31,527 nucleotides of DNA, from NCBI GenBank assembly GCA_934446485.1, contig CAKSEM010000002.1, positions 1-31,527 of the forward strand, given 5' to 3'. Origin of the DNA: an uncultured Eubacteriales bacterium. GTDB taxonomy: Bacteria; Bacillota; Clostridia; Oscillospirales; CAG-272. The translations under genes were made by a program, and so were the position numbers. Shown here piece after piece: positions 28,802 through 31,527 of the stretch. Under the pieces are notes generated by a model that made no database searches, was not told the DNA's origin, and saw only the letters and a list, made by a program, of their open reading frames with translations. How positions within the stretch are numbered: the first letter of the stretch is position 1; every line of letters starts with the position of its first letter.

Positions 28802-29221
28802 TCATGATCTTACGTTATCCCAACCTAATAACTCTGTCGCTATCCTTATCGCGTTTTCTATATTACAGGCCGGAGCCGCATTAGCTGCCTTTGCTAACCG
28901 CAACACCGCCAGCAACTCATGATATTCGCGCAAATTAAAACGACCATGCTTATTTCGTCGCACGGCCGCCAACCATTCCTGGTAATCACTTTGGTCTTCT
29001 GATGTCAATGGAAAGCCGGTTTCAGATTCGATTCCCAATTTCGAGAGCGTGAATTGATCGTCAATCTTGAGATCACCGTCACCAGATTCCCATACCGTTG
29101 TTATCTGCACCTCAATTATATCACGCTCGGTATCTCTCGTAATAATCCCAGGCGACACATCCGTAATATGCTTGATAATTTCGCGTACTTGCTCGTCTGT
29201 CACCGAAACAAATGTTAGCAT
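28802..29221 (-). CDS. Hypothetical protein
   Basis: A 139-residue acidic protein: helical N-terminus (TDEQVREIIKHITDV), a beta-rich central part and a helical C-terminus (ALRLAKAANAA-like). GGGGAG precedes ATG 29221. The 28706-28801 gap downstream holds only 12- and 17-codon ORFs in ATGA-type overlap. No family recognised. Confidence 0.75.
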   Translation of the reverse strand: MLTFVSVTDEQVREIIKHITDVSPGIITRDTERDIIEVQITTVWESGDGDLKIDDQFTLSKLGIESETGFPLTSEDQSDYQEWLAAVRRNKHGRFNLREYHELLAVLRLAKAANAAPACNIENAIRIATELLGWDNVRS

Positions 29222-29311
29222 CTACTCTCCCCTTACAGCCACAATGATGTTTACTATCAATGCCGCGGCGAGCAGAAAGACACCCGCCGCCATATAAATA
29301 ATAAGTCCCAC
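29222..29311 (-). CDS. 29-residue single-pass membrane peptide
   Basis: GTG 29311 follows GGAGG at ideal spacing; the product starts MGLIIYMAAGVFLLAAALIV and ends with RGE. It is one hydrophobic helix and its stop codon abuts the next ATG. Function unknown. Confidence 0.6.
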   Translation of the reverse strand: MGLIIYMAAGVFLLAAALIVNIIVAVRGE

Positions 29312-29334
29312 CGGCAATCCTCCATAATAAAGAG

Positions 29335-29354
29335 CCGCTGTGCTTCCACAACGG
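29335..29354 (-). terminator. Possible weak terminator after the ParB-like gene
   Basis: CCGTTGTG-GAAG-CACAGCGG is an 8-bp stem with one G-U pair, followed by CTCTTTATTAT. The T run is poor, so readthrough is likely. Confidence 0.4.
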
Positions 29355-29363
29355 CCCAATGTG

Positions 29364-30539
29364 TCACGCTACTCTCAGTCTACCCGCAGTATAAACGAAA
29401 TTCGCAATCGCCGTATCGACCTCCGCGGCTCTCTGTTTCAATTCAGAACTCACAATACCCTTCATCATACTTTGTAGTGCTTCCTTCGCATTGCTCATCG
29501 TCTTACACGCGTTATCGATACTGGACAGCTCCCGCACCTTCGCCTGAAGCGCCTTGTTTTCTTCCTGCAAGCGTTGCATCTCGTTCGCCTGAGCGTCCGG
29601 GTCTTCCGGCAGTTTATCTTCCAGTTCTACGATCTTCTGGCGCAACTCAGGAATCTCGCTCAGCGCCTTGTTCTTTTCGCGCAGGTGATCCTTGAGCTGG
29701 GCAATGCTGATCTTGTACTTGCGGATTTCCTCCTGCATCTGCACGATACTTTCAACATCGTCACCACCGCGCCCTTCCTCCAGAGCATCACAGCGCTGCA
29801 CCATGCGCTCCAGACGATCCTCGAACTCACTGGCCTCCGCGTTCAGTCGCTCAATCTCGGCATCCTTGTCGCGCACCGTCTGGATCAGTTCTTTGATTTT
29901 CGCCTCGGAAACTTTATCGTCACCTTCGGGTACCGCGTCAGCCACCTCGCGCTGCTGTTCAGCGGGCAAAGACGCGATTGCGATCAGGCCGGAAGCGCTC
30001 ACTCGATTTCCAATTTCGTTTCCAACTTGGTCATCAAGTGCGGCCAACTTATCCAGGCGACCCACTGCCGAGCGCGATGTGTGGAGATCTTCGCACATAT
30101 CGTTAATATTGCGGTACATACCGATAGGCGACCGCTTACTGTCCTCACTCACACCATGCCCACGATTTCCATACAGACGGCGCAACTCATTCAGCACTCT
30201 CGCCTGCTGATATACCGGCAACCCACTCAGCCCGCCGCGGCTCATCACGTTGCTGGCGAGCAAATCGTACAGCATCATATCATCGTTATCATAGTCTCGC
30301 ACCTGACACTGAATCTGCTCGTAGCCACAAGTAATTGCTGCCCGCACTCTGCGATGCCCAGAGACAATCACGCCGGTCGAGCTTACCAGCGGCATGTCGA
30401 TAATGCCGCGTTCACGCACAGAGGTTAGAAACTCCTCATCGTCTGCGACCGCAGGGAAAAAGTAATCATTGCGGGGATGTGACGTCAGTTCATTAGGGTT
30501 GAGTACCATAATCGTAGAGGGTACATTAATAAGCTGCAT
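29364..30539 (-). CDS. ParB-like protein with long coiled coil
   Basis: A 391-residue protein. Residues 10-100 are a ParB/Srx-type N-terminal domain (ELTSHPRNDYF ... GIIDMPLVSSTGVIVSGHRR, then ALLASN-like YDLLASN). A HTH-like part (DLHTSRSAVGRLDKLAAL) follows, and residues 210-340 form a long coiled coil (EIERLNAEASEFEDRLERM). No ParA lies beside it, so it may act as a partition-type or nucleoid-like DNA-binding factor, or as a regulator. AAGGAGGAG precedes the ATG and a strong promoter lies upstream. Confidence 0.87.
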   Translation of the reverse strand: MQLINVPSTIMVLNPNELTSHPRNDYFFPAVADDEEFLTSVRERGIIDMPLVSSTGVIVSGHRRVRAAITCGYEQIQCQVRDYDNDDMMLYDLLASNVMSRGGLSGLPVYQQARVLNELRRLYGNRGHGVSEDSKRSPIGMYRNINDMCEDLHTSRSAVGRLDKLAALDDQVGNEIGNRVSASGLIAIASLPAEQQREVADAVPEGDDKVSEAKIKELIQTVRDKDAEIERLNAEASEFEDRLERMVQRCDALEEGRGGDDVESIVQMQEEIRKYKISIAQLKDHLREKNKALSEIPELRQKIVELEDKLPEDPDAQANEMQRLQEENKALQAKVRELSSIDNACKTMSNAKEALQSMMKGIVSSELKQRAAEVDTAIANFVYTAGRLRVA

Positions 30540-30588
30540 GATTGACTCCTCCTTCGTTTACAGAACTGGTGTTCTCTTTATAGTGGTA

Positions 30589-30618
30589 TTATACAGCACA
30601 TGTGTTCCCGTTGTCAAC
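30589..30618 (-). promoter_or_regulatory. Near-consensus sigma-A promoter of the ParB-like operon
   Basis: TTGACA (30613-30618) and TATAAT (30589-30594) on the minus strand, 18 bp apart. The spacer contains the palindrome CACATGTG (30598-30605), a likely operator for the XRE protein or another repressor. It can drive the early leftward operon. Confidence 0.82.
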
Positions 30619-30619
30619 G

Positions 30620-30829
30620 CTATTTTTCCTCACCTCCCGTCTGGTCTGGGAACACAATATAGATACTCAAGTGTAGTGCTCGGCATATCGCATAAGCCAC
30701 CGGCACAGTGGGGTCGCAATATCCATTTTCCAATTTGGACAAATGCCCAACGCTAACCCCGCAGTGTCTCGCCAACGCCCGCAATGTAATGTCTCGCTCG
30801 TAGCGGATAGATCCAAGATTATTTTTCAT
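30620..30829 (-). CDS. XRE-family transcriptional regulator
   Basis: A 69-residue single-domain HTH protein: RYERDITLRALARHCGVSVG forms helices 1-3 and HLSKLENGYCDPT is the classic recognition end of Cro/cI-type domains. It has no dimerisation domain beyond the HTH, so it is Cro-like. The stop lies just upstream of the ParB promoter, favouring control of that promoter. The region 30830-30951 holds no gene. Confidence 0.85.
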   Translation of the reverse strand: MKNNLGSIRYERDITLRALARHCGVSVGHLSKLENGYCDPTVPVAYAICRALHLSIYIVFPDQTGGEEK

Positions 30830-30951
30830 GATCTCAGTCTGCCCGCCCGGCGATTCTTGATTCCTTTAAGTGATTCCAATTTTAGCATAAAGCTTGTTTC
30901 TTATGGGAAGCACTTAACATCAAGTTTCCTTTCAAAATGTAATCCAATGTC

Positions 30952-30974
30952 AGATATCCCAACTTGGGATATCT
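30952..30974. repeat. 23-bp palindrome, copy 3
   Basis: Same 11-bp arms as copies 1 and 2, with C rather than G at the centre. It follows the antirepressor's stop codon by one base. No T run follows on the minus strand, so it is not a simple terminator. Confidence 0.9.
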
Positions 30975-30975
30975 C

Positions 30976-31527
30976 TTACTTTGCGCTCGCCAAGAACTTG
31001 TTCACGAAATACTGCTGCCCTTTACCAGTCACCTTCGGAGTTTTTGTTACGATGATCTGCCCGTCCGGTTTTGTCACCGTGCGTTCTTTGATCTCAAACC
31101 AGCCCGCCTCCATGCTTTTCTGCGTCGGCGAATTATAATCGCTACCGCGCCGCTTAATAAGATACCCATTCTCGCGCATCCACGAGTACAGCCTGTTCTG
31201 CCCGACGTCAACCCTGTTTTGTTTTATGAGCTTTGCCAAATAACTAATCAAAATTGAATTCACAGATGAGTCCACGGCCTCCGCGAAGAGTACCTTCGGC
31301 TTGTCTTCTTCGATCTTCTCGTTCGCCTTCCGTAAAGAACTTAGCGTTGCCTTGAACATAGCCCGCGACGCGCCATCAAGTGTCGGCATATAAGTGTTAA
31401 TGAACAGCTCATCATTATCAACGTAACCACCGGTGCGGCGGATCATTGGCAGAACATCATCGAACACCCAGCGCTCAAACTTCTCAGCCGACGGGAGCTT
31501 GCTATCTATCAACGCGAAGTATATACG
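30976..31527 (-). CDS. Phage antirepressor (BRO-N end plus KilAC domain), 5' end outside window
   Basis: At least 183 residues of an antirepressor; the frame stays open to the window edge (RIYFALIDSKLPSAEKFERW), so the true start is further right. KLPSAEKFERWVFDDVLPMI then RRTGGY is the end of a BRO-N domain, and the rest is a KilAC/ANT domain (VLFAEAVDSSVNSILI ... NRLYSWMRENGYL ... TPKVTGKGQQYFVNKFL). It would counter the prophage repressor on induction and supports a temperate phage. Confidence 0.9.
   Translation of the reverse strand, partial: RIYFALIDSKLPSAEKFERWVFDDVLPMIRRTGGYVDNDELFINTYMPTLDGASRAMFKATLSSLRKANEKIEEDKPKVLFAEAVDSSVNSILISYLAKLIKQNRVDVGQNRLYSWMRENGYLIKRRGSDYNSPTQKSMEAGWFEIKERTVTKPDGQIIVTKTPKVTGKGQQYFVNKFLASAK

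Overview
The window is early-region DNA of a temperate, tailed-type bacteriophage or prophage, probably of an anaerobic Gram-positive (Clostridia-like) host. The evidence is an oxygen-sensitive class III ribonucleotide reductase with its activase, ThyX, strong AGGAGG-type ribosome binding sites, frequent TTG/GTG starts, and phage hallmarks: an ERF annealing protein, a DnaE-type polymerase, a primase-helicase, an antirepressor, an excisionase-like protein and phage tRNAs. No capsid, tail, terminase, lysis cassette or integrase gene is visible. The phage may lie mostly outside the window, or the left end may be a prophage boundary.

Almost everything is transcribed right to left in tightly overlapping genes. 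From the right: a truncated BRO/KilAC antirepressor, a small XRE regulator, a ParB-like protein behind a near-consensus sigma-A promoter, and then about 8 kb (21.6-29.3 kb) of small accessory genes. Many of these are zinc ribbons; others are a PAPS-reductase-like protein, a DUF4406-like protein, a cysteine-ladder beta-helix protein, a DUF6273-like protein, a lipoprotein and a Panacea/DUF4065 protein. Next comes a formate/nitrite-type channel, and then the replication and recombination block (20.1-12.7 kb): ERF, SSB-like, Cas4/RecB-like nuclease, primase-helicase, and DNA polymerase III alpha interrupted by a 301-nt group I intron. A tRNA array (Gln, Met, Thr, Thr, Ser) and an HPr-like gene follow. 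At 9.38-10.40 kb is an island of plus-strand material: two tiny hydrophobic peptides in highly structured transcripts that resemble type I toxins, plus an ORF-less relative of one of them.

The left 9 kb is a nucleotide-metabolism operon: dCMP deaminase, HD phosphohydrolase, ThyX, a guanylate-kinase-like enzyme, a NrdH-like redoxin, NrdD, NrdG and dUTPase. PcfJ-like, DNA methyltransferase and SleB-like hydrolase genes are interspersed. dCMP deaminase and dUTPase both make dUMP for ThyX, while NrdD/NrdG make deoxynucleotides anaerobically. At the far left, an excisionase-like gene is followed by a terminator, a 12-bp tandem direct repeat, and the 3' half of a tRNA/tmRNA next to another terminator. 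This arrangement is expected of an attachment site.

The most notable signals are: the group I intron splitting dnaE at a conserved motif; the two type I toxin-like cassettes; three perfect 23-bp palindromes at gene ends; a shared extended -10 promoter motif ahead of the tRNA array and the recombination operon; a phage-borne FNT channel; and a dUTPase with a membrane anchor. All identifications come from reading the sequence and recalled family motifs; no database search was run.
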